NCBI GenBank assembly: GCA_002840835.1
Contig: PHCQ01000009.1
Coordinates: 60,061-124,060 of the forward strand
Direction of reading: 5' to 3'
Length of the DNA stretch: 64,000 bases
From: Betaproteobacteria bacterium HGW-Betaproteobacteria-16
GTDB lineage: Bacteria; Pseudomonadota; Gammaproteobacteria; Burkholderiales; Burkholderiaceae_C
This document shows positions 7,230-16,652 of the stretch, piece after piece. Both the position numbers and the translations under genes were made by a program. Position 1 is the first letter of the stretch. Every line of letters begins with the position of its first letter. The notes under the pieces were generated by a model. That model ran no database searches and had not been told where the DNA came from. It was given only the letters and a program-made list of their open reading frames with translations.

Positions 7230-8804
7230 TCATGCGTGCGCTGCGGCCACCACCGGCTCGGCAGCAGGCCGACCCAGGCGATCAGGCGAGGTGTATTCCT
7301 GCCGGTAGATCTCAAACGGCATGGTGTCAGCCGCTTCGATCTCTCGCTGGACGTCCAGCGACGTGGCCGCCATGGCCTCGAAACGGGCCTGCTGGCGCGA
7401 GCTCCAGGGCAATGCCAGCAATGCGGCGTGGGTCTTGAGCGACTGCTCGCGCGCAAACGCAACGAACGAATCGTCATGGTCCTGGTGCATGGCCGCCAGC
7501 ACCCGGGCGGATGGCAGGGTGTCGGGCGCCCGCAGTGCCGCCATGGCATGGTGCACGGCATCGGCATGGTCGGTACCGCCCTGTGACGCATCGAGCGCCT
7601 GCGCGATGGGCACGAGCCTTTCGATCAGTTCCTGCCCCCATTGCATCAGGGGCACGCTCTCGCCCTGGCGCAGCAGGCACAGGCCGGGCTCGCGGCCGCG
7701 CGCAGCGGTCAGGTGCTGGTTGTGCGCCATCTCATGGATTTCGGCCGGGTTGTCGGGTGGGCTGTCGCTGAGCAGGCAGTGCATCAGGAACACGTCCAGG
7801 AAGCGCATGGTGGCCGCGCCGATGCCGATGGTCTCGAAGGGATCGAGGTCCATCAGCCGCACCTCGATGTATTCCACACCGCGCTCGCGCAAAGCGTGCA
7901 GCGGGCGTTCACCAGGAAAGATCACGCGCTTGGGACGGATGGTGCCGTAGAACTCGTTTTCAATCTGCAGCAATGTGGTGGCCAGCTGGTTGTAGTCGCC
8001 ACCCGGATTGCGGATGCCCAGCGCTTCATAGGCGGGCCAGGGGCGGGTCAGCGCGTCGTGCAGCGAAGCAGCATAACCCTCAAGGCTGTTGTAGCTCACT
8101 GCAAGCGACGCCTGGGCTTCGCTCTGGTAGCCCAGTCGGCCCATCCGCAGCGAGGTGCCGTGCGGCATGTACAGCGTGCGCTCGCCCAGCCGCTGCAGTT
8201 CGTGCTCGCGCCCTTCCACAAACGACGAACACACCGCTGGCGAGGCGCCGAAGAGCGTGAGCAGCAGAAATGCGTGGCGACGGAAATTGCGGATCAGTGC
8301 GAAATAGTCTTCACTGGCAAGGCCCGGCAACGACCAGTTGTAGTGAATGCCCGAGATCGTCTGCATGCGGCGGCCGTAGCGGTGCCCCAGGCCCATGCGG
8401 TAGACGCTCTTGGCACGGCCCACGTTGGACGACCCGTAGCGCCCCAGTGGAATGGTCTCGTCGGTGGGCAGGCCGCAGGGCATGCTGGAAGCCCAGAGCA
8501 TTTCGTCGCTGCCCGGGCTGTGCGGCCGGTGCAGGCTGCGCACGGTGAACTGGTGGACCTCGGTCAACTCCGCAAGGCAAGCGTCCACGCTTTCGTGCAC
8601 GCCCGTGATGAGTTCAAGCTGCGACTCGCTGTAGTCGGTCGTGATGTGCGGGTGGGTCAACGCGCTGCCCAGCGCCGCCGGGTGCGGCGTGAGTGCCAGG
8701 CGACCGTCGGGCTGTGCACGCAGGCTTTCTTTTTCAAGGCCGCGACGCATGCCACGCAGGCGATGGCCCGGGATGGCTTCCAGCCGTTGTTGGATTGAGG
8801 TCAT
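7230..8804 (-). CDS. gshA: Glutamate-cysteine ligase, GshA type 1
   Basis: This 524-residue enzyme catalyses the first step of glutathione synthesis (ATP-dependent ligation of glutamate and cysteine). The landmarks of the E. coli-type family are present in order: RGLEKESLR near the N-terminus, HPHITTDYSESQLELIT, WASSMPCGLP, the YGSSNVGR segment and MQTISGIHYNWSLP. The length matches the family (about 518). It appears monocistronic; the dusC gene upstream is separated by about 125 bp. Confidence 0.96.
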   Translation of the reverse strand: MTSIQQRLEAIPGHRLRGMRRGLEKESLRAQPDGRLALTPHPAALGSALTHPHITTDYSESQLELITGVHESVDACLAELTEVHQFTVRSLHRPHSPGSDEMLWASSMPCGLPTDETIPLGRYGSSNVGRAKSVYRMGLGHRYGRRMQTISGIHYNWSLPGLASEDYFALIRNFRRHAFLLLTLFGASPAVCSSFVEGREHELQRLGERTLYMPHGTSLRMGRLGYQSEAQASLAVSYNSLEGYAASLHDALTRPWPAYEALGIRNPGGDYNQLATTLLQIENEFYGTIRPKRVIFPGERPLHALRERGVEYIEVRLMDLDPFETIGIGAATMRFLDVFLMHCLLSDSPPDNPAEIHEMAHNQHLTAARGREPGLCLLRQGESVPLMQWGQELIERLVPIAQALDASQGGTDHADAVHHAMAALRAPDTLPSARVLAAMHQDHDDSFVAFAREQSLKTHAALLALPWSSRQQARFEAMAATSLDVQREIEAADTMPFEIYRQEYTSPDRLGRPAAEPVVAAAHA

Positions 8805-8929
8805 ACAGCGTGAGTTTTCGGGTCCGGGGGGCGGAAGTTACCACGTGCAGCGGGATCTTGCTGGCGCCAGCCTGACCAGCCGCACCGCCATGGTGCATTG
8901 CCAAGGCGGCGGTGGCAAGTCCCCGCCCG

Positions 8930-9946
8930 TTATGCGCAGGCAGGCAATGGCTCTGCCCAGGGTTCGATCATTGTGGCCTGAACGGCCGTTTCGTTCAGCG
9001 CCGCCGGCGTGGTGCGATCAAACCAGTGCTGGATGGCATCCGCATCGTTGGTGAGGCGCAGCTCATCAAAAGCCTGCTGCGCTTGAGGATAGTGCCGCCG
9101 CAGGTAGTTCAGCCATTGTTTGAGGCGACCGGCCCGGTGGCGTTTGTCGACCCGCAGGCCCACCTGCTGCCAGAACGCCAGCAACAGACCAGGCATCACG
9201 TCCCAGGGCACCAGCCCCTGCCCTTTGATGGCCAACGCCAGGCCCGGGTTGGTGACCATGCCCCGGCCCATCATGAGGGCATCGCAGCCGGTGACCGCCT
9301 GGCAACGCAAGGCGTCGGCCACGGTCCAGATGTCGCCATTGGCGACCATGGGAATCTGCAGGTGCGCCGGCAAGGCTTCACGCACCTGCGCAATGCGCTC
9401 CCAGTAGGCCGGTGGCCGGTAGCCGTGGGCCTTGGTGCGCGCATGCACCACAAGCTCATCGGCCCCCGCTTCGGCGATGGCGATGGCGCACTCTTCGGCG
9501 CGGCGGTCGTCGTTGTAGCCCAGCCGCATCTTGGCCGACACCGGAACGTGCGCAGGCACGGCGCGCCGCACGGCCGCCACGATGCGCCCGACCAGTTCGG
9601 GCTCGTCCAGCAGCACGGCACCGCCCCGGCTCTGGTTCACCGTCTTGGCCGGGCAACCGAAGTTGAGATCGATGCCATGCGGTCGCAGGCCGGCCAGGCG
9701 CGCGGCATTGTCAGCCAGACAGGCGGGGTCGGACCCGAGCAACTGCGGACGCACCGGCACCCCTGCACGCGTGCGGCTGCCGTTGAGCAATTCGGGCACC
9801 ACCCGCAGGAACGCCCGCTCGGGCAGCACCGTGTTCGTCACCCGGATGAATTCGCTCACGCAGCGATCGATGCCACCGGTGCGCGTGAGCACATCGCGCA
9901 GCGTGGCGTCGAGCAGGCCCTCCATGGGCGCGAGCAGAAGAATCAT
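8930..9946 (-). CDS. dusC: tRNA-dihydrouridine synthase (DusC type)
   Basis: This flavoenzyme of 338 residues reduces uridine to dihydrouridine in the tRNA D-loop (position 16 for DusC). It begins with the family start MILLLAPMEG and has the catalytic Cys98 in DLNFGCPAKTV, followed by VSAKMRLGY and the FMN-phosphate region VANGDIW and MMGRGMVTNP. The track ORF begins 12 codons upstream at a TTG; the ATG matching the family start was chosen. Assignment to DusC, not DusA/B, rests on overall resemblance. Confidence 0.9.
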   Translation of the reverse strand: MILLLAPMEGLLDATLRDVLTRTGGIDRCVSEFIRVTNTVLPERAFLRVVPELLNGSRTRAGVPVRPQLLGSDPACLADNAARLAGLRPHGIDLNFGCPAKTVNQSRGGAVLLDEPELVGRIVAAVRRAVPAHVPVSAKMRLGYNDDRRAEECAIAIAEAGADELVVHARTKAHGYRPPAYWERIAQVREALPAHLQIPMVANGDIWTVADALRCQAVTGCDALMMGRGMVTNPGLALAIKGQGLVPWDVMPGLLLAFWQQVGLRVDKRHRAGRLKQWLNYLRRHYPQAQQAFDELRLTNDADAIQHWFDRTTPAALNETAVQATMIEPWAEPLPACA

Positions 9947-10089
9947 GGGGGAGTGGGGAAAAGATAGATGGGAAGGTCTCAAGATGGCCTTCCATCAAGC
10001 GTTCGACAGGCATTTTAGGCCGCTTGCCCCTGATGAGGCGGTCCATTACCATGCATCGGCGGTTCGTTTGTGAGCTTCAGGAGTGGTGG

Positions 10090-10650
10090 ATGCGTTTGTT
10101 TTTTTCGTCGGTTCTGGGTGCTGTCCTGTTCGGTACTGCTTCCATGTCAATGGCCCAGCCGGTCGCTCCCGAGGTGCCTGCTGCTGCAACGGAGTCGCCC
10201 CCGCCAGCGGCCATACCAGCGGGCACGGCAGCGGTGGTGCCGACCATCGAGATACCGGCCAACGACACCAGCCGAATCGGCACCGTCAAGCACGTGGAAG
10301 GCGCCATTCTGATGGGACGCACGCCAGCACAACAGGCGCCCCGCCCGGGCGACGGCGTGCGCGAAAGCGAGAGGCTGAGCACCGGCCCGGATGGTGCAGC
10401 CAGCATCCTGCTCAAGGACGGCACGGTGCTCACCATGGGCCCCAACACCACCATGGACCTGAGCCGGTTCAATTTCGATTCGACCACCCAGAAGGGCCAT
10501 TTCGTGCTCGATCTGCTCAAAGGATCGGTGCGTGTGGTCACCGGTTTGCTGGCCCGTGTGAACCCTGAGCTGTTCAAGGTGCAGACCCCCACGTCGGTGG
10601 TGGGCGTGCGGGGCACCGACTTCATTGTGGAAGCCACAGAGGCCCTGTGA
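10090..10650 (+). CDS. FecR domain-containing periplasmic protein
   Basis: This 186-residue protein has a signal peptide (cleavage near MSMAQ), a Pro/Ala-rich linker, then a FecR domain with the typical RLSTGPDGAASILLKDGTVLTMGPN and TPTSVVGVRGTDF motifs. Unlike iron-siderophore FecR it has no cytoplasmic segment, so it is the exported FecR-like scaffold type often encoded beside OmpA-like proteins and CHASE2 cyclases. Here an OmpA-like gene follows, but no CHASE2 cyclase is present. The start was moved to the ATG that gives the signal peptide. Confidence 0.82.
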   Translation: MRLFFSSVLGAVLFGTASMSMAQPVAPEVPAAATESPPPAAIPAGTAAVVPTIEIPANDTSRIGTVKHVEGAILMGRTPAQQAPRPGDGVRESERLSTGPDGAASILLKDGTVLTMGPNTTMDLSRFNFDSTTQKGHFVLDLLKGSVRVVTGLLARVNPELFKVQTPTSVVGVRGTDFIVEATEAL

Positions 10651-10774
10651 GCGAGACAATCCATGGCGTTTGCTGGCCTCATTGAGACCGCCGCCCGTTT
10701 CATCGCGTGACACACGCACCACGTCCACGTGCAATCTGTCACAGACCTGCCCAAAAGAAGAACCATCGAATTTC

Positions 10775-11389
10775 ATGCCACTGCAGCCCTTTCCCTTTCG
10801 TCTGTTCCCGACAGTTGCCTTGCTGACCGCGACCATGTGGATGACGGCTTGCGCCCCGGTGTCGCGCGTGATCCTTCTGCCACAGCCCGGGGGCGAGCCC
10901 AGTGCAGTGGTGGTGCGAACGCCGCAAGCCGAAGCAGTGATCGATTCGCCATACGGTGTGGCCAATGTGGCGCGAAGCGGCCGCGTGGGTACCGACACCA
11001 CCACAGCAGACGAAGTGCGTTCCCGATACCCCCGGCTGCTGGCGATCGAGCCCATGGCGCCAGAGCGTTTCATGCTGGAGTTCGAGCCTGGCACTTCCGA
11101 CCTGACCCAGGAGGCGCAATCCCGGCTCGAAGCCGTGATCAAGCGGGCCGGCGCCCGCCCAGGCGGCGAAATTGTCGTGACCGGACACACCGACCGCCAG
11201 GGCACGGTGGAAGCCAACGACCAGTTGTCGCTGCAGCGGGCACTGGCTCTGCGCGCCCTCTTCATCGAGCGGGGCTTCCCGCCAGAGCGGATCGAAGCCG
11301 TGGGGCGCGGCGAGCGCGACCCCCTGGTGCCCACCGAAGACGAGGTGCCTGAGCCACGCAACCGCCGCGCCGAGATTCTGGTGCGCTGA
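10775..11389 (+). CDS. OmpA family peptidoglycan-binding lipoprotein
   Basis: This 204-residue protein has a lipoprotein signal (MTACAP) and a C-terminal OmpA-like domain with FEPGTSDLTQEAQSRLE, VVTGHTDRQGTVEAN and the closing NRRAEILVR. Such domains bind diaminopimelate of peptidoglycan. It was trimmed to the ATG giving MPLQPFPF; the upstream track extension covers the intergenic region after the FecR gene. It overlaps the following pseudouridine synthase by one base (TGATG), so both are translated from one message. It is likely a functional partner of the FecR-domain protein. Confidence 0.85.
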   Translation: MPLQPFPFRLFPTVALLTATMWMTACAPVSRVILLPQPGGEPSAVVVRTPQAEAVIDSPYGVANVARSGRVGTDTTTADEVRSRYPRLLAIEPMAPERFMLEFEPGTSDLTQEAQSRLEAVIKRAGARPGGEIVVTGHTDRQGTVEANDQLSLQRALALRALFIERGFPPERIEAVGRGERDPLVPTEDEVPEPRNRRAEILVR

Positions 11390-12114
11390 TGGCGGGCGCC
11401 GACTTGCCCGACGCTCCCGCGCTGCCGGAGCAATTGACGACGGACCTTCCGGCGCCACCCGTCCTGCAGGTGATCCATGCCGATGACACACTGCTGGTGC
11501 TCGACAAACCCGCGGGCTTGCTGGCCGTGCCAGGGCGCGGACCCGACAAGCAGGACTGCCTGAGCGCACGCGCACAAGCGCTATGGCCCGATGCCCTGAT
11601 CGTGCACCGGCTGGACATGGCGACCTCCGGCGTCGTGGTCATGGCCAGAGGGCTGGCAGCCCAGCGCGCACTGAGCAACGCCTTCGAAAAGCGGCGCGTG
11701 CACAAGCGCTACATGGCGGTGGTGGCAGGCGAACCCGGAGAAGCGTCCACGGAGGGTGGCTGGCAGACCATCGACCTGCCACTGGCCGTGGACTGGCTCC
11801 ATCGTCCACGCAGCATCGTCAGCACCCTGCTGGGCAAACCCAGCGTGACGCACTGGCGGCGAAGCGCCACACAATCCCCAGTGCTGCGCACGGGCATGGC
11901 AACACGGTTAGAACTTGAACCTGTCACCGGTCGCACGCACCAGCTTCGTGTCCATCTGCAAGCGATCGGCCACCCCATCGTGGGCGACCCCCTGTACGCC
12001 ACGCCTGCGCAGCAAGCCATGGCGCCCCGCCTGTTGTTGCATGCCACCGAACTGAAGCTGGACCACCCCGTCACCGGCCTTCCCATGACCTTCACCAGTG
12101 CCTGTCCTTTCTGA
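11389..12114 (+). CDS. rluA: RluA-family RNA pseudouridine synthase
   Basis: This 241-residue enzyme has the RluA-type catalytic motif HRLDMATSGV with Asp76, a VLDKPAGLLAVPGRG segment and the closing GRTHQLRVHLQAIGHPIVGDPLY. The size and lack of an S4 domain fit RluA, which modifies 23S rRNA U746 and tRNA U32. Its start codon overlaps the stop of the OmpA-like gene, probably a translational coupling of unrelated genes. Assignment to RluA rather than another small family member is moderate. Confidence 0.85.
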   Translation: MAGADLPDAPALPEQLTTDLPAPPVLQVIHADDTLLVLDKPAGLLAVPGRGPDKQDCLSARAQALWPDALIVHRLDMATSGVVVMARGLAAQRALSNAFEKRRVHKRYMAVVAGEPGEASTEGGWQTIDLPLAVDWLHRPRSIVSTLLGKPSVTHWRRSATQSPVLRTGMATRLELEPVTGRTHQLRVHLQAIGHPIVGDPLYATPAQQAMAPRLLLHATELKLDHPVTGLPMTFTSACPF

Positions 12115-12115
12115 A

Positions 12116-12889
12116 ATGACCCAGCATCACCTCACCATCCTCACCGGCGCGTCCCGCGGCATGGGCCTGGCCATGGCGCGCCAGCTGCTTTCGCCCCACC
12201 GCCACCTGCTGTGCATTTCACGCCAGCCCAACAGCGAGCTGGAGGTGCTGGCCGTGCAACAGGACGCCGCACTCACCCTGTGGTCGCAGGATCTGGCGGA
12301 CACACAAGCTTCTGCCGAGCGGCTGCAAGCCTGGCTGAAGGCGCTGGACGCCACCCGGCTGGCCAGCGCCACGCTGATCAACAACGCGGGTGTGATTCCG
12401 CGCATCGGTCCGCTCGACGACTGCCCGCCTGACGAACTGGCCAACGCCCTGCGCGTGGGCCTGGAGGCCCCCATGCAGCTCACGGCCGCGTTTCTGCGCG
12501 CCACCGGTGCCTGGGTGGCCGCAGGCTGGCGGGGGCCACGCAAGGTGCTGAACATCTCGTCCGGTCTGGGCCGCCACGCCATGGCCGCCCAGGCGCCCTA
12601 CTGCGCGGCCAAGGCCGGCATGGACCACTTCACGCGCTGCAGCGCGCTCGACGAGGCCCAGCGCCCTAACGGTGCGAAGCTGGTCTCCCTCGCTCCCGGC
12701 GTGATCGACACCGACATGCAGGTGCAACTGCGCGCAGGCGACCCGGCTGCCTTCCCGGACCGGCAGCGTTTTCTGAACCTGAAGGAACAGGGTCAGCTCA
12801 CATCGCCTGATGAGGCCGCCCAGCGCGTGCTGGCCTGGCTGGAACGACCGGACTTCGGCGAACAACCGGTGGCCGACGTGCGCGACTGA
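12116..12889 (+). CDS. Short-chain dehydrogenase/reductase (SDR)
   Basis: This classical SDR of 257 residues has the nucleotide motif TGASRGMG (residues 10-17), NNAG (89-92), catalytic Ser148/149, and Tyr162 and Lys166 in YCAAK. It begins one base after the rluA stop codon, so it is in the same transcript. The C-terminal GVIDTDMQVQLR matches SDRs related to benzil reductase and sepiapterin reductase. The substrate cannot be told from sequence. Confidence 0.85.
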   Translation: MTQHHLTILTGASRGMGLAMARQLLSPHRHLLCISRQPNSELEVLAVQQDAALTLWSQDLADTQASAERLQAWLKALDATRLASATLINNAGVIPRIGPLDDCPPDELANALRVGLEAPMQLTAAFLRATGAWVAAGWRGPRKVLNISSGLGRHAMAAQAPYCAAKAGMDHFTRCSALDEAQRPNGAKLVSLAPGVIDTDMQVQLRAGDPAAFPDRQRFLNLKEQGQLTSPDEAAQRVLAWLERPDFGEQPVADVRD

Positions 12890-12924
12890 GGCCGGGTGCC
12901 CAAAGTGCCGAACAGGGCAGCCCC

Positions 12925-13527
12925 ATGACACACCCGCCCCTGCCACGCCGTTTGTTCCTTCGCGCTTCGCTGGCGCTGGCGGGTACCGGGACTTTCCTGA
13001 CCAAGGCGGGTGCCCAGTCTGCTGCCGATGGCGACTTCTGGGTCATGCTGCGCGAAGGTGGCTACGTACTGCTGATGCGCCACGCGCAGACAGAGCCCGG
13101 CGTGGGTGATCCGTCCAATTTCCGTATCGGCGACTGCAGTACCCAGCGCAACCTCAGCGAGGCCGGGCGCGAGCAGTCACGGCGCGTGGCCACTGCCTTT
13201 GCCCGCGAGGGCATCCGCATTGACGACGTGCGTTCCAGCGCCTGGTGCCGCTGTGTCGATACGGCCGAGCTGGCGTTCGGCAAGCACACGGTGTGGAACC
13301 CCATCAACTCGTTTTTTGGCCGCAGCGGCGCGGGCGACACCCAGACTCGGGAGGTGATGGACGCGCTGAAGGGCTTCAAGGGCCCGGGCAACGTCGCGCT
13401 GGTGACCCATCAGGTCAACATCACGGCGCTCACCGGCGGGTTCACGTCAATGGGCGAGATGTTGCTGACCCGCCCTGACCCATTGAGCCCTCAACGCCTT
13501 CGCGTGCTGGCAAGGCAGAGCGTATAG
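12925..13527 (+). CDS. Histidine phosphatase family protein, exported
   Basis: This 200-residue protein of the phosphoglycerate mutase-like superfamily has LLMRHAQTEPG (Arg52, catalytic His53), an NLSEAGREQSRR motif and a second His in VTHQVNITALTG. The N-terminus PRRLFLRASLALAG resembles a Tat-type signal with cleavage near AGAQS, suggesting a periplasmic phosphatase. It follows the SDR gene by 35 bp. The substrate is unknown. Confidence 0.82.
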   Translation: MTHPPLPRRLFLRASLALAGTGTFLTKAGAQSAADGDFWVMLREGGYVLLMRHAQTEPGVGDPSNFRIGDCSTQRNLSEAGREQSRRVATAFAREGIRIDDVRSSAWCRCVDTAELAFGKHTVWNPINSFFGRSGAGDTQTREVMDALKGFKGPGNVALVTHQVNITALTGGFTSMGEMLLTRPDPLSPQRLRVLARQSV

Positions 13528-13539
13528 CGGTCCCACCGA

Positions 13540-13746
13540 TCAGAGGTTGCGAAACAGCTTCGTCAGTTCCGTGTAGATGTCGGAAAGCGGGTGAGGCGGC
13601 CTGGCCGTATCGGTGCCTGGCGTGACGGCAGCGGCACCAGTCGCGCCCTGGGTATGCGGGGAACGGGACTCAGGCGTGACGACCGTCAGCGGCTTGTCCC
13701 AGACACGGGTATTGAGCTGCACGCGCTGTGGCAAGTCGGCCTTCAT
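13540..13746 (-). CDS. Small hypothetical protein (68 aa)
   Basis: This minus-strand frame starts at ATG giving MKADLPQRVQLNTRVWDKP, with a strong GGAGG ribosome-binding site seven bases upstream, and ends LSDIYTELTKLFRNL. No domain is recognisable. The gene lies convergent to the histidine phosphatase gene, 12 bp from its stop. The ribosome-binding site and the sensible C-terminal amphipathic helix are the reasons for calling it; coding status is uncertain. Confidence 0.5.
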   Translation of the reverse strand: MKADLPQRVQLNTRVWDKPLTVVTPESRSPHTQGATGAAAVTPGTDTARPPHPLSDIYTELTKLFRNL

Positions 13747-13914
13747 GCCCGCACCTCCGCACCATCCATCGCGCGACCCGCCGCCCACCGGGGGCGATTG
13801 ATCCCCGTCAAGCGCAACGCCAGCTTCACGGGGGTACGATGTGCTGTTGACCTCATGGCGAGCCTGAAAGCCGCTGTGGGGTCGCGTTGTTCCCCTTCAG
13901 ACCAGGAGTCATTC

Positions 13915-15099
13915 ATGAGCCGAGAAGTCGTCGTCGTCAGCGCCACCCGAACCGCCATTGGCACCTTCGGTGGCAGCCTCAAGGATGTGCCGCCCACCGA
14001 TCTGGGCGCACAGGTGGTGCGCGAAGCACTGGCCCGCGCGCAGGTGGAGGGCAAGGACGTGGGGCATGTGGTGTTTGGCCACGTGGTCAACACCGAGCCC
14101 AAGGACATGTACCTCTCGCGCGTGGCCGCCGTCAATGGCGGATGCGCAGAGGGCACGCCGGCCTTCAACGTCAACAGATTGTGTGGGTCGGGTTTGCAGG
14201 CCATCATCTCCGCTTCACAAAGCATTCTTTTGGGGGACACAGACATTGCTATCGGCGCCGGCGCCGAGAACATGAGCCGTGCGCCCTTCGCATCGCTGAA
14301 CATGCGCTGGGGCGCCCGCATGGGCGACACCAAGATGGTGGACATGATGGTGGGCGCCCTGCACGACCCTTTCCACACCATTCACATGGGTGTGACGGCC
14401 GAGAACATCGCGGCCAAGTGGGGCATCACCCGCGAAGACCAGGACAAGCTGGCGGTGGAGAGCCACAACCGCGCACAGCGTGCCACTGTCGAGGGCCGCT
14501 TCAAGGACCAGATCGTGCCCGTGATGCTCAAGAGCCGCAAAGGTGAAGTGGCTTATGCCACGGACGAACACTTCCGCCCCGACTGCACACTGGAAGACCT
14601 GGCCAAGCTCAAGCCGGTGTTCCTCAAGGAAAACGGCACCGTGACCGCCGGCAATGCGTCCGGCATCAACGACGCCGCCGCCGCCGTGGTACTGATGGAA
14701 GCGGGTGCGGCCAAGGCGCGCGGCCTGACACCCATGGCGCGCCTGGTGGCGTATGCCCATGCGGGCGTGGACCCGAAGTACATGGGCATCGGCCCGGTCC
14801 CGGCGTCGAAGATCGCGTTGCAAAGAGCGGGCCTCACGGTGAACGACCTGGACGTGATCGAAGCCAACGAAGCCTTCGCCGCCCAGGCCTGCGCCGTCAC
14901 GCGCGACCTCGATCTGGACCCGGCCAAGGTCAACCCCAACGGATCAGGCATTTCGCTGGGCCACCCCATTGGCGCCACGGGTGCGCTGATCACGGTGAAG
15001 GCCTTGTACGAGCTGCAGCGGGTGCAGGGACGCTATGCGCTGGTGACCATGTGCATTGGCGGTGGTCAAGGCATTGCTGCGATATTCGAGCGGACGTAA
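13915..15099 (+). CDS. bktB: Beta-ketothiolase BktB / acetyl-CoA acetyltransferase
   Basis: This 394-residue thiolase has catalytic Cys90 in NVNRLCGSGLQA, His350 in GHPIGATG and Cys380 in MCIGGGQG. Its sequence closely follows Ralstonia eutropha BktB as I recall it (REVVVVSATRTAIGTFGGSL, DPFHTIHMGVTAEN, IGPVPASKIAL). BktB condenses acyl-CoAs with acetyl-CoA and feeds polyhydroxyalkanoate synthesis, or acts in the reverse direction in beta-oxidation. The start was chosen at ATG 13915 after CAGGAG; the track ORF extends 108 codons upstream into non-coding DNA. No phaB/phaC is adjacent. Confidence 0.93.
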   Translation: MSREVVVVSATRTAIGTFGGSLKDVPPTDLGAQVVREALARAQVEGKDVGHVVFGHVVNTEPKDMYLSRVAAVNGGCAEGTPAFNVNRLCGSGLQAIISASQSILLGDTDIAIGAGAENMSRAPFASLNMRWGARMGDTKMVDMMVGALHDPFHTIHMGVTAENIAAKWGITREDQDKLAVESHNRAQRATVEGRFKDQIVPVMLKSRKGEVAYATDEHFRPDCTLEDLAKLKPVFLKENGTVTAGNASGINDAAAAVVLMEAGAAKARGLTPMARLVAYAHAGVDPKYMGIGPVPASKIALQRAGLTVNDLDVIEANEAFAAQACAVTRDLDLDPAKVNPNGSGISLGHPIGATGALITVKALYELQRVQGRYALVTMCIGGGQGIAAIFERT

Positions 15100-15106
15100 A
15101 CGTCCG

Positions 15107-15190
15107 ACCCCCCGCGCCGCTTCGCGTCACCCCCCTGAAAGGGGGGCGATGCCTGTGGCCTGGCGAAGCCAGTTCCACGGCATCTCTGGA
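15107..15190 (+). repeat. Structured intergenic repeat, copy 3
   Basis: This copy starts seven bases after the bktB stop codon. It shows a CGCGCCGCTTCGCG stem, CCCCCCTGAAAGGGGGG hairpin, outer stem GATGCC/GGCATC (15148-15153, 15179-15184) and inner stem CTGGC-GAA-GCCAG. The inner stem differs from the common CCGGC/GCCGG by a compensated pair. Confidence 0.9.
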
Positions 15191-15257
15191 TGGGGGCACG
15201 TGCGCCGACAGAGCTGATGTGATTCGATCAACCACATAGACCCAAGACCCAGTTCAT

Positions 15258-16652
15258 ATGTTGAGTGAACCTGCTGCCGCATCTGCATCTGAATGGGCGC
15301 CCATGCTGGCGGAACTGGAGCGTGGGTTGCTGCAGCGCGATGTGGCGGCGCGGGCCCTGTTGCTGGCGGCGCTGGCGGGTGAGCATGTGCTGCTGCTGGG
15401 GCCGCCCGGCACGGCCAAGAGTGAGCTGGCGCGGCGGTTGCAGCGACTGCTGCCGGGGGCGCATTATTTCGAGCGCTTGCTCACGCGCTTCACGGTGCCG
15501 GAGGAGCTGTTTGGTCCGCTGTCGCTGCGCGCCCTGGAAGACGATCGCTACGAGCGTCTGACCGAGGGCTATCTGCCGGCTGCCGAGGTGGCGTTTCTCG
15601 ACGAGGTGTTCAAGGCCAATTCGGCCATCCTCAACACGCTGCTGGGCATCCTGCACGAACGCCAGTTCGATAACGGCAGCCAGCGGTTGCCGGTGCCGCT
15701 GGTGACCCTGGTGGGGGCCAGCAACGAGCAGCCGCAAGACGACAGCCTGCTGGCCTTTTACGACCGCTTCCTGCTGCGCGTGCCGGTCCAACCGGTGGAC
15801 GACGCGCATTTCGCCGCGCTGCTCACCACGCCGGTGAACGAAGACAAGGCCGTGCCAGCGCGTTCCCACCTGGATCTCACACGCGTGCAGGCCTTGCGCG
15901 AACAGGCCCACGCAGCGGTGTTGGATGGCAATGTGCTGGAGTTGCTTCAAGCAGCCCGCCAGCATGCCAGCGGCAGCGCACAAACCGTATCGGACCGCCG
16001 CTGGCGCCAACTGGTGGAACTGCTGAAACTGCAGGCCGCCAGTCGCGGTGCCGATGAGGTGAGTCCGTGGGATCTGTGGCTGCTGCCCTTCGTGCTCGCC
16101 GCCGGGCCAGACGATGTGCCTGGCTGGACCGAATTCTTCCTGCACCGGGTGGCCCACACAGCGCCGATGCCCCTGGACGGCCTGGGGCGGGCAGTGGCGG
16201 CCTTTGAACAGCAGCTCGACATCGAACGCCGCGCACCCGCCGACGCGCAGGATGACAGTGCCGGCAAGCTGGCGCTGGCACGCGCCATCTCGGCACCCAA
16301 CAGCGGAGAAAGCGAGATGGTGCGCATCACCAGCGAACGCGCCCAGCGCCACTACAGCCCGGTGCACGTGGCCGCCCGTGTGAACCAGTGCGACGCGGTG
16401 CTGAACCAACTGGCCGATGTTCACGAAGATTTGCGCAAGACCGCCGAGGATGTGAGCCGCGGGGCTCGTGCACACGACTGGCTGCCACCCTCCTGGCTGG
16501 CACTGATTGAGAGGGTGCATGAGCAGCGTTGTGAGGCCATTGCGCAATGGCTGTCCCGGCTGCAACGGGTGCGCCAGGGCTTCTCTGCATTGCCATTGAA
16601 CGAAGAAGCCCAAGCCTCACCGCCCGAACCCGTGATGTGGACCCACCCGTGA
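15258..16652 (+). CDS. MoxR-type AAA+ ATPase, RavA-like
   Basis: This 464-residue AAA+ ATPase has Walker A GPPGTAKS (residues 48-55) and Walker B VAFLDEV (111-117). The LTRFTVPEELFGPLS, YERLTEGYLP and ILNTLLGILHERQF segments are characteristic of the RavA branch of MoxR ATPases. The last 150 residues are family-specific. RavA works with the VWA protein ViaA as a chaperone-like pair linked to respiratory complexes and metal stress in E. coli. The next gene is the VWA partner and starts inside this gene's stop codon, so a RavA-ViaA-like pair is well supported. Confidence 0.85.
   Translation: MLSEPAAASASEWAPMLAELERGLLQRDVAARALLLAALAGEHVLLLGPPGTAKSELARRLQRLLPGAHYFERLLTRFTVPEELFGPLSLRALEDDRYERLTEGYLPAAEVAFLDEVFKANSAILNTLLGILHERQFDNGSQRLPVPLVTLVGASNEQPQDDSLLAFYDRFLLRVPVQPVDDAHFAALLTTPVNEDKAVPARSHLDLTRVQALREQAHAAVLDGNVLELLQAARQHASGSAQTVSDRRWRQLVELLKLQAASRGADEVSPWDLWLLPFVLAAGPDDVPGWTEFFLHRVAHTAPMPLDGLGRAVAAFEQQLDIERRAPADAQDDSAGKLALARAISAPNSGESEMVRITSERAQRHYSPVHVAARVNQCDAVLNQLADVHEDLRKTAEDVSRGARAHDWLPPSWLALIERVHEQRCEAIAQWLSRLQRVRQGFSALPLNEEAQASPPEPVMWTHP

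Noticed and set aside
7641-8798. 385-codon plus-strand ORF opposite gshA
   Set aside because: Shadow of gshA; composition is His/Gln/Ala-rich without motifs.
10147-11577. 476-codon minus-strand ORF over the FecR and OmpA genes
   Set aside because: Antisense shadow across three genes of clear identity, with no domain and no ribosome-binding site.
15228-16613. 461-codon minus-strand ORF opposite the RavA-like gene
   Set aside because: Shadow frame; the plus-strand frame has full AAA+ motifs.
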